A stretch of DNA of 64,000 nucleotides from Punctularia strigosozonata HHB-11173 SS5. Lineage: Eukaryota; Basidiomycota; Agaricomycetes; Corticiales; Punctulariaceae. Every line of letters begins with the position of its first letter. Position 1 is the first letter of the stretch. Shown in pieces: positions 12,177 through 23,171 of the stretch. The position numbers and the translations under genes are program-made. Location: NCBI RefSeq assembly GCF_000264995.1, contig NW_006767442.1:1146634-1210633 (forward strand), written 5' to 3'. Under the pieces are notes generated by a model, which worked only from the letters and a program-made list of their open reading frames with translations, ran no database searches and was not told the DNA's origin.

Positions 12177-13140
12177 ATGCGTACTTCGGCCCTTATCGCC
12201 TTTGTCGTGGTGGCAGTCATCTCTGTCTCTGCAGCTCCGATCCCTAAGTTCGTGAATCAGTTCTCCGACTCGAGCATTTGCTGATGTGCTGAGCAGGTCC
12301 CAGGCACAAGCGCGTTCACCTGGGCTTGCCGGCATTGCACTCAAAGTAGGCGAGGAAGCAGGCCCCGAGATCCTCAACCTGGGCGAGGACGTCTTCCACC
12401 ATTTCTTCGGTTCATCCGACGACTCCAGTCAGACGCAGCCGGCCGTCAGCGCCGACCCCACAGCTGCAGCGTCCGCATCCAGACGGATGGTTGGAGTTCG
12501 CAGTCCAAGCCTGTTTAACCTCGGAGAGGACGTAGTCAAGGACGTGGCCCCGTCGCTTATCAAAGCCGTACCAGAAATCGTTCATCTCGGCGACGACGTC
12601 TTCAACCATTTCGCTGGCTCCTCCAGCGATGACCAGAGTAGTGCCGCTGCGACATCAGCAACTGCGAGTGTGTTGAGGAGTAGGCAGGTGCACCCCATTG
12701 GCCCATTGCCTAGAGCTCTCCTCCTGGGTCCAGGAATCAAGTTACCCTTTGGACTTCCCTTGGGCCCGGGGCTCGAGATTCCCAATTTGACTCCTCCGAG
12801 TCCGGGCGTGCCGCCTGTTAGCGTCGACCCCATCCCGTCCCCGACCGTATCATCATCTCTTTCAGTTCAGAGCTCTACACCGGCAGCCACCGATGATCAA
12901 ACCGACGACCAGCAGGCGTCCGCTCCCGAGGATATCCAGGATGCGACCCTGCAAACCAGCTCCGCGGCATCTGGCGTGGTTAGCACACGGCGGCGCCACG
13001 TTCTGACCGAGAGGCAGGCAGTCCAGATCGCTGAAGCGGCAGGTGCCCTCCTTCCGGGCTTGATCCACAGCATAGCGGACGGCAGCGCGGAGAATGATGT
13101 CAAGGAGGGCATTGACAAGCTCAAGTCAATCTTCCGGTAA
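12177..13140 (+). CDS. Secreted low-complexity protein, paralogue I
   Basis: Exons 12177-12247 and 12297-13140 join in phase 2 (P-I-P-K/S-Q-A) to give 304 residues. The first exon is a clean signal peptide (MRTSALIAFVVVAVISVSAAPIP). The mature part contains two imperfect copies of a unit around LGEDVF(H/N)HF(F/A)GSS(S)DD, each followed by an Ala/Ser linker, then a Pro/Gly-rich segment and a Ser/Thr/Asp-rich spacer. The C-terminal 50 residues (RRHVLTERQAVQIAEAAG, then LLPGLIHSIADG...) are predicted helical. They are almost identical to the end of the gene at 35.7-36.8 kb. The signal-peptide/intron position is conserved in all three family members in this window. Likely secreted or cell-wall associated; function unknown. 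No cysteine-rich effector pattern is seen. Confidence 0.85.
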
Positions 13141-13771
13141 GTACGCGCTGCTGAAGGTTGCCCACACAACTTCGCATGCTCATTAGCATCTTTCTAGAGC
13201 CTGAGTTATAACTTGGAACGGGTTACACGCACGTAAACGGCTACTACGCAGCTCGAAGTACAGTATATGTTAGATCATAATGATGCATTTTCGCTTCCCT
13301 TGATGCCATTCGTACATCATCTAAAGACATTTGCATCTGGAATGCAGGCAAAGATTATGTTTGTATCCCAATCTGTTCGCCCGGGTCTCGCTCAGCGCTG
13401 CTGCTGAGTCAAGGGGTAATTCGTTCGAGCGGAGAAATTTAAAGACCGACGACCCGGTCGACGATGACGCCACTGCACAGTGCATGAGCCTGACTAAGAG
13501 CTGGTCCCACATAACATAACAGCGTTGTATAAGATGGGCATCGTGCACACCAACAGTTAACATAGGTCCCGCTTTGTTCGCATTAAGTGCCATCTGACGA
13601 CCAGCATGGGGACACCCGATGAGAAAATCTTTCCCCATGCGACGGGTTTAGCTCTGAAGACGGTGGAGGCACACTAGGATCCGCAAGACTTGGTGTTCTA
13701 CGCGGGTTGGGTATACATCACATCGTGCTCTACGGCCAAATGACTCGCGGTGATACTGAACATCGAACCAG
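13141..13771. other. Intergenic region
   Basis: 3' flank of the secreted-protein gene and the degenerate 5' side of the glutathione S-transferase gene. Around 13715-13770 there are residues resembling the missing GST N-terminus, but no start codon or clean splice donor. Confidence 0.4.
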
Positions 13772-14550
13772 TTCTGCCCGTTTGTACAGAGGACTTGGAT
13801 CACCCTCGAGGAGAAAAATATCCCGTACCAATATAAGGAGGTCAACCCGTACAAGAAGGAGAAACATTTCCTTGGTATTCGGGCATCTCTTGACACAGTA
13901 GATATCGTGCTCATGTGGGCGTTGCAGATATCAACCCTAAGGGTCTCGTCCCTGCGATCGAATACAAAGGCCAAGCTCTGTACGAGTCACTCGTGCTTTG
14001 CGAATTTTTAGAGGAAGCATACCCGCAACACGAGCCCCATCTCCTCCCAGAAGACCCCTTCAAGCGCGCCCTCGTCCGTCTCGAGCTCGACCACATCTCC
14101 AAGTCGATCCTCCCCGCCTGGTTCCGCACAATCCAGGCCCAAGATCCCCAGAAGCAGAAGGAGAACCGAGAGGAACTCGTGGGCGAGCTGCGCAAACTGG
14201 CGCAGAAGGTCAAAGGCCCGTACTTCCTCGGCGAGCAGTTCAGCCTTGTGGACGTCGCCATTGCGCCCTGGATCGTACGGGACTATATCCTTATCGAAAA
14301 CCGGGGGTTCAGCAGGCAGTCCGTGGGCGAAGGCTGGGAGGAGTACGCAAACTTCCTGGAGACGAGGGAAACCGTCCTCAAGACCCAAAGTGTAAGTCCC
14401 GCTCGCGGCCCGTTGGTCCAGGTCCACGGTTTGACGAAGTGATCATCGCAGGACAAGGAGCATTATGCGGAAATCTATGCTCGATACCTGCGTGACGAGG
14501 CCCAGAGCGAAGCGGCCAAGGCGACAAGGGCTGGAAGAGCCATACCTTGA
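13772..14550 (+). CDS. Glutathione S-transferase, 5' end unresolved
   Basis: Three exons, 13772-13874, 13928-14391 and 14452-14550, read without interruption for 221 residues. The first begins with FCPFVQRTWITLEEK, the thiol-active Cys-Pro-Phe site and following helix of omega-type GSTs. Then come the strand KGLVPAIEY with the cis-Pro, the ESLVLCEFLEEAYP helix that binds the gamma-glutamyl group, and an all-helical C-terminal domain with GPYFLGEQFSLVDVAIAPW. The enzyme would conjugate or de-glutathionylate substrates in the cytosol. The expected first strand and start codon (about 25 residues) are not found in a readable form upstream, so the copy may be 5'-damaged, or the first exon uses splice sites I could not place. 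Its C-terminal part is duplicated in inverted orientation at 26.8-27.25 kb. Confidence 0.75.
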
Positions 14551-15077
14551 TCGCTAATTCCATATTTACACAGACGGCCGCCTAAACTGAGATAGTCTGG
14601 CACGTCTTGAGTAAAGCAGTATGTTCTGCCGGGAGGATGCTGTACGATACGTCCATGGGGGGGAAATCGAGGATTGTACTTGACGCCGTTGGATGTGTTG
14701 GGCGTTAACAAATGTCGGGATCGTTGTGCTGTCCAGCTCGGAGTTCAAAACACCGTTTTGTGCACGTTCAGGTCGAAACCCTGGCACAGACGATGGCAAT
14801 CACCAAACCCTCTCCTTCTCGCGATCACGCTGTGAAACACAGATCTCCCGGAACCCCGAGCGAGAAGGGCTTTTGTCACAAAATTTAGCATACGATATAC
14901 AATTTCAGCCGCTAACGTATCCGCCGCCACCGAATGATCAAGACGACAGTATCGATTGCATACATGATATGAGATCGACATAAGGGGCTCCGCACACATC
15001 ACGAGTCTGCACAATGGAGACGAGCAACAAAGAGCACCGGGAAATCGGACATGAATAACATGCTGCGTGACAAGCTA
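14551..15077. other. Intergenic region, partly duplicated
   Basis: 3' flank of the GST gene. The segment around 14815-14885 (TCTCCCGGAACCCCGAGCGA...) recurs in inverted orientation near 26770-26835, showing that the duplicated block includes non-coding flank. No gene seen. Confidence 0.5.
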
Positions 15078-15895
15078 TCAAGCGAGGTCGATGTTTGGAA
15101 GCAAATCCTTGAGCTCGTCCAAGGGAAGATATTTCCTGAGCCTATCCTTGCCAACTGTGGCATGCAGCTCGTACACGGGATCAAAATCTTCAGTGGCGGT
15201 ATGGCAGGCGACTACCTCATACGTGACCCCCTCAATCAGAACATGGTGCCCAAACAGCGAGTTTCAGTCGAGCGAGAGCTGATTGCCCAGGTAAGGGTGG
15301 CGTATAATCCTTTTCAGGACCCCAGTCTGGACCGCAAACGTCCCTACAGCTAGAGGGACGAGAAGGAGTAGAACAGGCCTTCGGGAGTAACAGAAGACAG
15401 AAGGGTACTGACTACCGATTATTGGCATCCAGTCCCACTTTGTTTGCAAATGTCTTTCCTCTGAGGGCCGGGAGTTCCCATTGTATAATAAACTCAATGG
15501 CGCGCTGTGACGCAAATATCACATCTACATGACTAATCACAACGTAAGAGTTGAACCTGAGAGCGAGAAGAGAATCAAACTCACTCTTCCATACAGGTAG
15601 GCCTCCGATTGAGTATCGCATAGATCAGGTTGAAAAAATCAATCCTGAATTGCGAGGGTTGCCCAGCAATTGGAAGCATGGATGGCCACCGGTCGTTCTT
15701 TTGGTCTGCCTTCCACTTCGCAATAACTGCGTCATAGCGAGTGTCCCTGGTGTCCACGTCGTAGTCGCGGGAGTTCTGCATACCAATGCAGCCATTGCCC
15801 ATACGCGTATAGAATTCGTGAACGATTTGAACCCAGGTATCCCTGGAGATCAAGTCTATAGGGAGGTGGTACCAAGGTAGGTTGTCGGATTGCAT
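15078..15895 (-). pseudogene. MQS-family copy A, frameshifted in exon 3
   Basis: The exon layout matches the intact copies B and C: exon 1 is 15895-15585 (311 bp, ending ...TCMEE), exon 2 begins with HVDVIFASQRAIEF, and exon 3 begins with CGPDWGPE. In exon 3, near 15255, one extra T relative to copies B and C (CTCGCTGTTTGGGCACC) shifts the frame soon after PGQSALARL. The family ending (TATEDFDPVYELHA..., then LPNIDLA) remains readable in the shifted frame to a stop at 15078. Either a recent frameshift or a sequencing error explains this. It is divergent from copy B, with start codons 166 bp apart. The function of the family is unknown. Confidence 0.7.
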
Positions 15896-16061
15896 CTTGG
15901 TATGGGGAGAGGGAGCTACGCTGGCAGTGAATACATGAAACAAGAACCTCGTCGTCGCGAATTCATCGCACGCCACAGACGTGACAGAGGTTGGCTGCCC
16001 CCCGTTGCGCATTACTCAGGTACACTCACTGCCAACACGTCTCACTCTTCCTCACACCAAG
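15896..16061. promoter_or_regulatory. 166-bp head-to-head region between MQS copies A and B
   Basis: The start codons of two divergent family members are only 166 bp apart, so both core promoters must sit here. The segment near 15950-15990 (GAATTCATCGCACGCCACAG) recurs near 34640 next to fragment D, which shows that this promoter was duplicated too. Confidence 0.6.
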
Positions 16062-16880
16062 ATGCAATCGGACAAGCGGCAGTGGTATCACCTTCCCATC
16101 AACCAGATCTCCAGGGACGACTTGGTCAAGATTGTCTACAACTTTTATAAGCGCATGGCCAATGGCTGCACCGGCATGCAGAACTCCCACAACTACAACG
16201 CGGCCACCATGACCGTCCAGTACGACGCGGTCATTGCGAAGTGGCAGGCGGACGAGAGGAATGCCAAGTACCCAGTGCTACTTCCAATGCCTGGAGACCT
16301 CGGTCCATTCAGGTTTCGCTTTTTCGAGTTGGTCTATGGGATCCTCGACCGGAAGCCTACCTGTATGGAAGAGTGAGATTGTTTTTCTCCCCACTTCCGG
16401 GTCCGACTCTAACATTATAAATCAGTCACGTAGATGTCATATTCGCGTCGCAGCGTGCCATCGAGTTCCTCATCGAATGGGAAATCCCGGCCGCAAAAGG
16501 CGACAACTTCGCAAACGAAGTGGAACTGGAAGCTAATGATTCGCTGTTAGTACCCCTTCGCTATGTTGTGCTTCTCCGATTGGATTCCACTCTCGTCTTG
16601 TCTCTCCAGCTGCAGGGAAGTCATGGGCCCGAATTGGGGTCCTCATAATTTCCACCAGGGCACCGCACCCTTACCTGGTCAATCGGCTCTTGCTCGACTT
16701 CAATCCGTTGTGGGTCAGCAGGTCGTGATCGAGACGACAACGTACACGATTGCCGCCTGCCTTACTACTACTGAAGACTTCGACCCCGTGTACGTGCTGC
16801 ATGCTGCGGATGGCTTGGGAAAGAAGTACATTCCCTTGGATGAGCTCAGGCCGTTGCTTCCGGAATTCGACATCGATTAA
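16062..16880 (+). CDS. MQS-family protein, copy B (intact)
   Basis: Exons 16062-16372, 16426-16545 and 16616-16880 join in frame to 231 residues. The protein starts MQSDKRQWYHLPINQISRDD. Visible blocks are the N-terminal domain with KIVYNFYKRMANGCTGMQN and KYPVLLPMPGDLGPFRF, the exon-1 end RKPTCMEE, HVDVIFASQRAIEFLIEWE in exon 2, and EVMGPNWGPH plus a C-terminal domain with PGQSALARL, TTTEDFDPVYVLHA and GKKYIPLDELRPLLP. There is no signal peptide, membrane segment or catalytic motif I recognise. The C-terminal ~75 residues could form a small beta-barrel reader-like fold, which is a guess. Exon lengths (311/120/265) are identical in copy C, which supports both models. Confidence 0.8.
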
Positions 16881-17519
16881 TATGATGTGCTTTCAGAGTG
16901 AACGTTGTGTTTTCATGCCCTGGGCAGGGCTCTATGTTGCTCTACTTTGTTGCCTCCAGAACTGTGCAATATATAGAGCTTGATCAATCACCCCGAGGTG
17001 GCTGCGATGGGCGGAGACATCCAGGACATCCTGATACCTGAAAGCTCCATAAGCGGGAGGCGCATAGCATTTTACTGCCGACCCGTCGACCCGTCGAGTC
17101 GTCTTGCCCTCATCCGACAGTATGATGCCGAAACTCCATACTTTGGTCTCGCTCGTCTCCTGTTGTCGGTGCTTCATGTTGCTCGGCTCTATGTCTAGAT
17201 CCGAATTTCGTCTGTAATGGAGCGCTCAAGTCTTCTGCCATCGGAAAGATGTTGCCCAACGAATGAACGAATTCGAAGTTGGAATCATCAACGGACCGTC
17301 GTAAACGTGTCCGAACGAAAGAAACCACGGGTCAACAACACCCGACCTGTCGAAGTTGCACAAAGACGTTTTTCTTCGACTTCCTACTCAAGCATTACAT
17401 CTCCAAACTCGCTAAGATACTAAGTAACATACAAAGGTGGAGGAGCGGGGCTCTGACCGAACCGGTCAACAACGAGAGGGACAAAAGAAAGAAGAAAGAA
17501 AAACACATTTTTTGGTGAA
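16881..17519. repeat. Duplicated flanking sequence of the MQS and OPT loci
   Basis: Most of this stretch recurs elsewhere in the window. 16890-16990 resembles the inverted segment 27420-27520, and 17205-17500 resembles the inverted segment 34285-34600. It holds no convincing gene. It is the left outer end of the large inverted duplication. Confidence 0.6.
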
Positions 17520-18177
17520 CTATTCGATACTGTCCGCTGCCCTTCTTCCCTTCTTACTACGGCCTTGCCCAGGCCGATCCCTACTTCGACCCACTAAAAA
17601 CCAAAAAAACTTGGCATGCTTGCTCGCTCTCGTAGAGACACCAACGACAGCCCGATAAACAATGGAAATCACCGCATACCACGCATCCGCGGAGCGGGGA
17701 TACGCGCGTGAGGCATGCGAAACAGGAAGGAAGGTAGGGGAGCCGTCGACGACGACGATACGTCCTGCCTGGCGCGGGACGACGGCAATTTTCCTCGTCT
17801 CGGCGCCGGGGGTGGTAGGAGTAGTGAGTCCTGATGATGGTGCGTCCCCCGCCCCTTCCTTATACGCTCGCTCGCGCGAAACAGGAAAAGGAGACGATGT
17901 GTCGAGAGGAAAATAGAAAAGAACGTCGAAAAAAGCCGGTCTAGATGGAGTATAAAGACGTAGAAGGACACAGCCACGAGTACGAGGAGCCGCGGAGGGA
18001 GGAGATAAAGGAGATATCGGGCGTGAGAGGGATATAACAGTCAAGGAGGGTGCGTGTGCGTGTGCGCGAACAGGCCGAGGAAGAGGTAGAGGAAGATGGA
18101 GGACAGACAGTGCGCGATGACCCAAGCACAGACGAGAACAAGGTCGAGGACGAATAGATATACGAGGGGGGCTGTCG
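17520..18177. other. 3' flank of the OPT gene
   Basis: The stretch is rich in pyrimidine tracts on the minus strand. It has long open frames in several phases, but small insertions and deletions between this copy and its inverted duplicate at 33.6-34.25 kb shift those frames. It is therefore probably non-coding 3' sequence. Confidence 0.6.
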
Positions 18178-21100
18178 TTATGAGGGCACGCCACCGGGAG
18201 GCACTGCTCGGAATGGTGTTTTGTTCCAGTCCGCGTCTGAAAGAAAGAGGTCGGCGTAGGTACGAGGTCAACGCGTCAAAGATCATGCACGTACTCTTCT
18301 GGAATATATCGTTACCCCACCATACGGTCTTGTCGATGATCTCTCCGTTCTTCGGGAACTGCGAATCGTAATCGCCCGTCAGCTCCCCCGATTCCTGCCC
18401 AGAAAAGGGAAAGAAGGAACGACGACGCACCTGAAGCACGAAGAAGATCAAGATCAAACTGATGCTCGTCCCGCTGTCCAGCGCCGCGCTCGTCACGTAG
18501 TTGAACTTGCTCCACCACGCGAAATTCCTCTTCCTGATCAGATACTGGAACACGAGGCCCATCGCGAACCACGCCGAGTAGTTGATGCCCGTCGCGGGGG
18601 GTATGAACAGCAAGCCGTTGAGGATCACGGGCGTCGACAAATACCTCACCCAGCTCGTCGGGTACCGGCGCTGCCACAGCCAGAAGGGCACGGGAAGGAA
18701 CGCGCCGATGATGACGGCATAGATCTNNNNNNNNNNNNNNNNNNNNNNNNNNNNNNNNNNNNNNNNNNNNNNNNNNNNNNNNNNNNNNNNNNNNNNNNNN
18801 NNNNNNNNNNNNNNNNNNNNNNNNNNNNNNNNNNNNNNNNNNNNNNNNNNNNNNNNNNNNNNNNNNNNNNNNNNNNNNNNNNNNNNNNNNNNNNNNNNNN
18901 NNNNNNNNNNNNNNNNNNNNNNNNNNNNNNNNNNNNNNNNNNNNNNNNNNNNNNNNNNNNNNNNNNNNNNNNNNNNNNNNNNNNNNNNNNNNNNNNNNNN
19001 NNNNNNNNNNNNNNNNNNNNNNNNNNNNNNNNNNNNNNNNNNNNNNNNNNNNNNNNNNNNNNNNNNNNNNNNNNNNNNNNNNNNNNNNNNNNNNNNNNNN
19101 NNNNNNNNNNNNNNNNNNNNNNNNNNNNNNNNNNNNNNNNNNNNNNNNNNCCACGCCGAGTAGTTGATGCCCGTCGCGGGGGGTATGAACAGCAAGCCGT
19201 TGAGGATCACGGGCGTCGACAAATACCTCACCCAGCTCGTCGGGTACCGGCGCTGCCACAGCCAGAAGGGCACGGGAAGGAACGCGCCGATGATGACGGC
19301 ATAGATCTGGGGGTAGTAGATCGATCCCGGGCCGAACTGGCGCGAAGGGCCGATGAGTCCCCAGATGGCGGACGCGGTGAAGTAGACCTTGTTGTGCGGG
19401 CAGGTGAGGGACGAAGCCTGATCCGGCGAGCAGATGTCGGGCACGTTCGTGAAGAGCCATTCCTTCACGCCGACCTGGACGAAGGCGGCGAGGACGGTCG
19501 CGACGAGCTGGACTATGAAAGTCGCTCGCGGAGGGACCTTGACGTAGTGTCCGAGCTTGAGGTCCTGGACGAAGTCGGTCGCCTCGTTCAGCGTCTGGAC
19601 CGAGTAGGCCTTGAAGATCTGTGAAACCCGCTTGTCAGAATGCAAGTTCCCAGAGAAGCGAAAGCGTCAAAGGACACCGACCATGTTCGCACGCGGGTTC
19701 CCGGGGAGTAGCGTGCCCGGGATGATCTGCGCCAGCAGATTGAGCGTGATGCCTTGACCGGTCATCGCGAAGATGAATCCACTCGGGAGCACGTAGACCA
19801 CGGGTAACAGCACCGCCAGCACCAAACTCCACACGGGCACGCTCGTATGCCAGACCTCGACGGCGACGACCGCGAGCGCGAAGAAAAACACGAACGCGGC
19901 GCCGTACCACCAGTCGGGCACCTCCGGGTAATTGCGCATGAGCTTCGCGTGGATGTCGTCCTTCTCGACCGAGATGCGCTTGACGCCGTTGAGGAGCGAA
20001 TGGCCGTGGTAGAGCAACGTGTGCACGATGACGCACGTCATGAGCGCGAACGCGGCGAGGTAGGTGATCGCGTAAGAGGCCGGAAGGTAAAGCGGCGAGT
20101 ACTCGTCGTACGCGGTCCGATTAAAGGTGTCGTCCGTCTGGAGCACGCGCGTGACGTTGTACGTGTTCCCGAAGCGGTCGTACGGGTCGTTGGCGGAGAT
20201 GGGGAAGTAGGACAGCTTCCATACGTTGGTGTAGTAGAAGATCGGGGCGAGGAACCAGTAGAAGAACACAAAGCCGCCGAAGATGTGCACCTCCGCCCAC
20301 CAGGGGACCATAAGCGGCGAGCCGATCCAGGAGATCTGCGTCCAGTCGAAGGTGAGGAAGGACATGCCGAGCCCGGACGAGACGCCGAAGAGCTGGTTCA
20401 CGGGCACGTTATTGGGCCAAATCCAGCATACCCAGCTGAAGACGGAGAGCGCTTGGAACAGGAAGCCTACGAGGGAAAGGAAAAAAGTGAGCTTCCCCGC
20501 CACGAGCCAAAGGCATGAATTCCGTTACCTGGCAGGAAGAAGAAGAAGAAACTCCCGGTCATGACCCACATGAAGTACTTGTACCTCGTGAGCCCGCCAG
20601 TCGCCTCGTCGTCTTCCGCGTGCAGCGTGTTCAACAACGTGCATGCCACCAGGTTTGCGGGCCAGACCATGCTCGCGGGCCAGACAAGGAACCTCCTGCA
20701 CAACCCCGCCAGCCCAAACCCGGTCAACTGCGTCGCGAGCACCAGCACGAGGTTGAACCAGTAGTCGCTCCGGATGTGATAAAACTGTTCGGAGACGACG
20801 ATGACGTTGAGCGCGTAAGGGGGCGAGACGGCGACGTTGCTCATGATGTAGACTAAGACGTGCTCCTTGATGTTCCACGGACCGGGGTTGAGCGAGAACT
20901 CGTAGGAGCCGAGCCACTTGGGGAGGCGGTAGGTCGTGATCGGGAGCGCGTACGCGCAGAGCTTGCCGGCGGGGTAGGAGAGCAGGAGGAGGACGAAGGG
21001 GACGACGGACGGCGCGGGCTGGCGGAAGTTGAAGAAGACGTTCATCGCGGCGGAGACGATGCAGAGCACGAGGCCGATGATCCACATCCGGAGCGTCATC

Positions 21101-22154
21101 GCGGGCATGTCGGGGTCGTCGATGTTCGACACGGACGCGCGGACCTCGGGGTAGGGCGAATCTTCCTCGTCGACGGTGTCAAAATCAAAGTCCATCCTGA
21201 GCGAGAAAAAAAAGGGCGCAAAATCGGAGTCGGATCGTCAGCAATTTGTCTACGAATTCGTGACCAGAGGGAAAAGCGAGGAACGCACTTGATGGATCCC
21301 TCCGACTCGAGCATGCTCGGCGTCGTCATCGCGAACGAGGTCGTTTCCCCGAGCGACGGCTCTCCGCGTTTGTGCGTCGAATCCACGTCCGTGAGGTCCA
21401 TCTCGAGCTCGGCGCGTTCCTTATCCAGCGACGTCGACGGCTGTCCGATCCCATTCCCGGTCCCGGTCCCGCTTCCAGGAAGCGAGACGTGCACCTCCTT
21501 CGAGCTGATCGCGCTCCCGCGCGAGATGCTGGGCCGCGCGGCGGTGCTGGGCCGCGTGTCGGGCGCGTTGAGCCGGCGGAGACGGTACGGGTCGTCGTCG
21601 TGGGAGCCCGTCGAGGGCGGCGTCTCGGCTGGCGGGTGCTCGCGCGGGGTCGGCGGGGCGTGGTAGAAGGGCGAGGAGGGCGAGTGCGGCGAGACGGGCG
21701 GGTAGAACGAGCTCGGCGGGGGTGCGGTGGTTGTGGGGGGATAGGAGTCGTCCGTCGGCGTCGTTGCCGTCTGAGGGTATGTGTGCGCAAAGTCGGGCGA
21801 AGCGGGGTAGGGCTGGTGCGGTGATGGAGGGTATGGGTGCGCGGAAAAAGGGTCGGTATGGTGTAGGAGGGTGTGCTGGGAGGAGAGCGAGGATTGCTGC
21901 TGTCGTTCCTGCTGCTGCTCGGCGGTGGTGGGGGGTAGATAGGCAAAGACATCCTCGGGCTCGCTCTCGTCGTCCTCGTCGTCGTCTTCCATAGAGTACT
22001 CGGCGGTATAGCCGGTATACTGCGGGCCGTAGCTGAGATGGTCGCCGGCGTCGGGGCTGTAGTAGGGGTCGCCGCGGCCGGCGTGGGTGGAGGGGCGGGC
22101 GCCCTTGGAGGTGAACGGGCGGTCGTCCGCCGCAGAGGACGTCGGGCGCGGCAT
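18178..22154 (-). CDS. Oligopeptide transporter (OPT family)
   Basis: Six exons: 22154-21289, 21196-20529, 20466-19682, 19618-18431 (interrupted by an N gap and a false repeat), 18358-18295 and 18236-18178. All phases agree. The first ~290 residues are a Pro/Ser/Tyr/Gln-rich disordered cytosolic extension (MPRPTSSAADDRPFT...), longer than usual for the family. From MPAMTLRMWIIGL onward it is a typical proton-coupled OPT, with MNVFFNFRQPAPSV, NPGPWNIKEHVL, PYALNVIVVSEQFY, FFFFFLPG, WICWIWPN-type segment, GLGMSFLTFDWTQISWIGSPL, VPWWAEVH, and, near the end, NYVTSAALDSGTSISLILIFF and VWWGNDIFQ. It should import small peptides or peptide-like siderophores at the plasma membrane. The C-terminus ends PPGGVPS. 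A 5'-truncated inverted copy lies at 30.8-33.6 kb. True exon 4 length cannot be known until the gap is closed. Confidence 0.92.
18569..18726. repeat. Gap-edge repeat, left side
   Basis: These 158 bp abutting the N run are repeated exactly at 19151-19308 immediately after it. In the gene they would encode the same OPT peptide twice, so this is almost certainly an unmerged assembly overlap. Confidence 0.85.
18727..19150. other. Assembly gap (424 N)
   Basis: A run of N inside OPT exon 4. The flanks are identical to each other, so the true gap is probably negative (an overlap) and no sequence may be missing. Confidence 0.95.
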
Positions 22155-22985
22155 GACGGCGTCGGCAGGGCGGCGGCGGGGAGGAGGAGCAAGAGGGAGG
22201 GGAGCGATATCGAGGGAAGGCGGTCCTGGCGCTGGGACTGAGGAGGGCGAGGCCAGCCGTCGTCCAGTGGGAGCGAGCACTGATTGTGCCTGGGCCCCGT
22301 CCCACACCGCACAGCCACACTCTCTTGCTCGTTCCGCCGCAGCAGCGAAAATCGGTGCGTTGCGGTCCGTCCGTGGGTGGCCGTTCGCTCGAACAGGTAA
22401 GTATTTCCTCGGACGAGAGGCCGGAAGGTGGTAGGGAATAAAACACCAAGTCACGACTTGGCTGCAGGCTGCGACACACGTCCGCGATAGAGGCCGCGGG
22501 AGGAGTAGGTATTTATTGAGATCGGCAAGCCCGCGCCGCGTGTCGTCGCTATGAATGCGTCCGCCTAAACCAGCACATACACACCAGCTGCTTCCGCCGG
22601 CCTCCCTTCCCAGCCTGGCCGCAAGCCTCACGCCTTCGTACATAGACACCGTCCTTGCAAGCGCACACAGAAAGACGCAGGCAGGACGCAGGCCGACATC
22701 GCTTGGCCTCGCGCCCCGGGCATACGTCAATCGGGGTGCCTGGTCCCTCTCATTAATTGAGCGAGATGACCGGTCCCTTGAGCTGTTACGGCACGACTGC
22801 AGCTCGTGCCCGGCCCGCAAACGCTACCTATAGCGTAGCGCCAACCCAAGGCGTGCGCTCGAATACAGCATGTTACGCCGCGCGCTAGCCAGGCGTACCA
22901 GCACTTGCCCCAAAACCGACGCCGAGATCACACACATTATCAGAGCAATCAACGACAGAAACAGAAACAGGCACTCGGAAATGTC
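22155..22985. promoter_or_regulatory. Upstream region of the OPT gene
   Basis: About 830 bp upstream of the OPT start codon with no gene of its own. An open frame runs through it as a 5' extension of the OPT frame, but the start at 22154 is chosen because upstream codon use is not protein-like. A TATA-like element is not obvious. Confidence 0.45.
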
Positions 22986-23171
22986 TTAGGCTGCGTTTGG
23001 CGACACCTGATTCTGTCTGATTCATGACCTGATTTGACTTTTGTTGCACCAAAAAGTCAAGCCCCTATCTCAATATGTTTATTACATCTCATGGACTTGC
23101 CCAGTATGGTAGGTTGACTCGGTCAAATCATCTGATTCTTGCAGAGTCAAGTGTAACCAAACGCAGCCTTA
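22986..23171. mobile_element. PIF/Harbinger-like MITE with TTA target duplication
   Basis: A 180-bp element at 22989-23168 begins GGCTGCGTTTGG and ends CCAAACGCAGCC, and both sides are flanked by TTA (22986-22988 and 23169-23171). Inside the first 12 bp the inverted repeat continues imperfectly for another ~35 bp, so the whole element is a loose palindrome. A 3-bp TTA duplication with short GC-rich terminal repeats is the signature of PIF/Harbinger (Tourist-like) MITEs. There is no coding capacity, so it depends on a transposase elsewhere. Confidence 0.85.

Larger units (their letters stand above)
17205..20822 (+). repeat. Left arm of large inverted duplication
   Basis: This arm contains most of the OPT gene and its 3' flank. 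It matches 30787-34600 in opposite orientation. The OPT coding part is nearly identical (one Phe/Leu difference in the first ~95 shared residues, exon 3 almost unchanged). The outer ~300 bp is clearly more diverged. The two arms are separated by about 10 kb. Confidence 0.85.

Noticed and set aside
17520-18194. A 224-codon minus-strand open frame downstream of OPT
   Set aside because: Small indels between the two inverted copies break the frame, so it is not under coding constraint.
18041-19645. A 534-codon open frame through the first N gap
   Set aside because: It translates N as unknown residues and repeats the same OPT peptide on both sides of the gap. It also runs past the true exon 4 donor into intron and 3' sequence.
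21326-22479. Long Pro/Arg- and Ser-rich open frames beside the OPT N-terminus
   Set aside because: They are alternate-frame shadows of the GC-rich first OPT exon.
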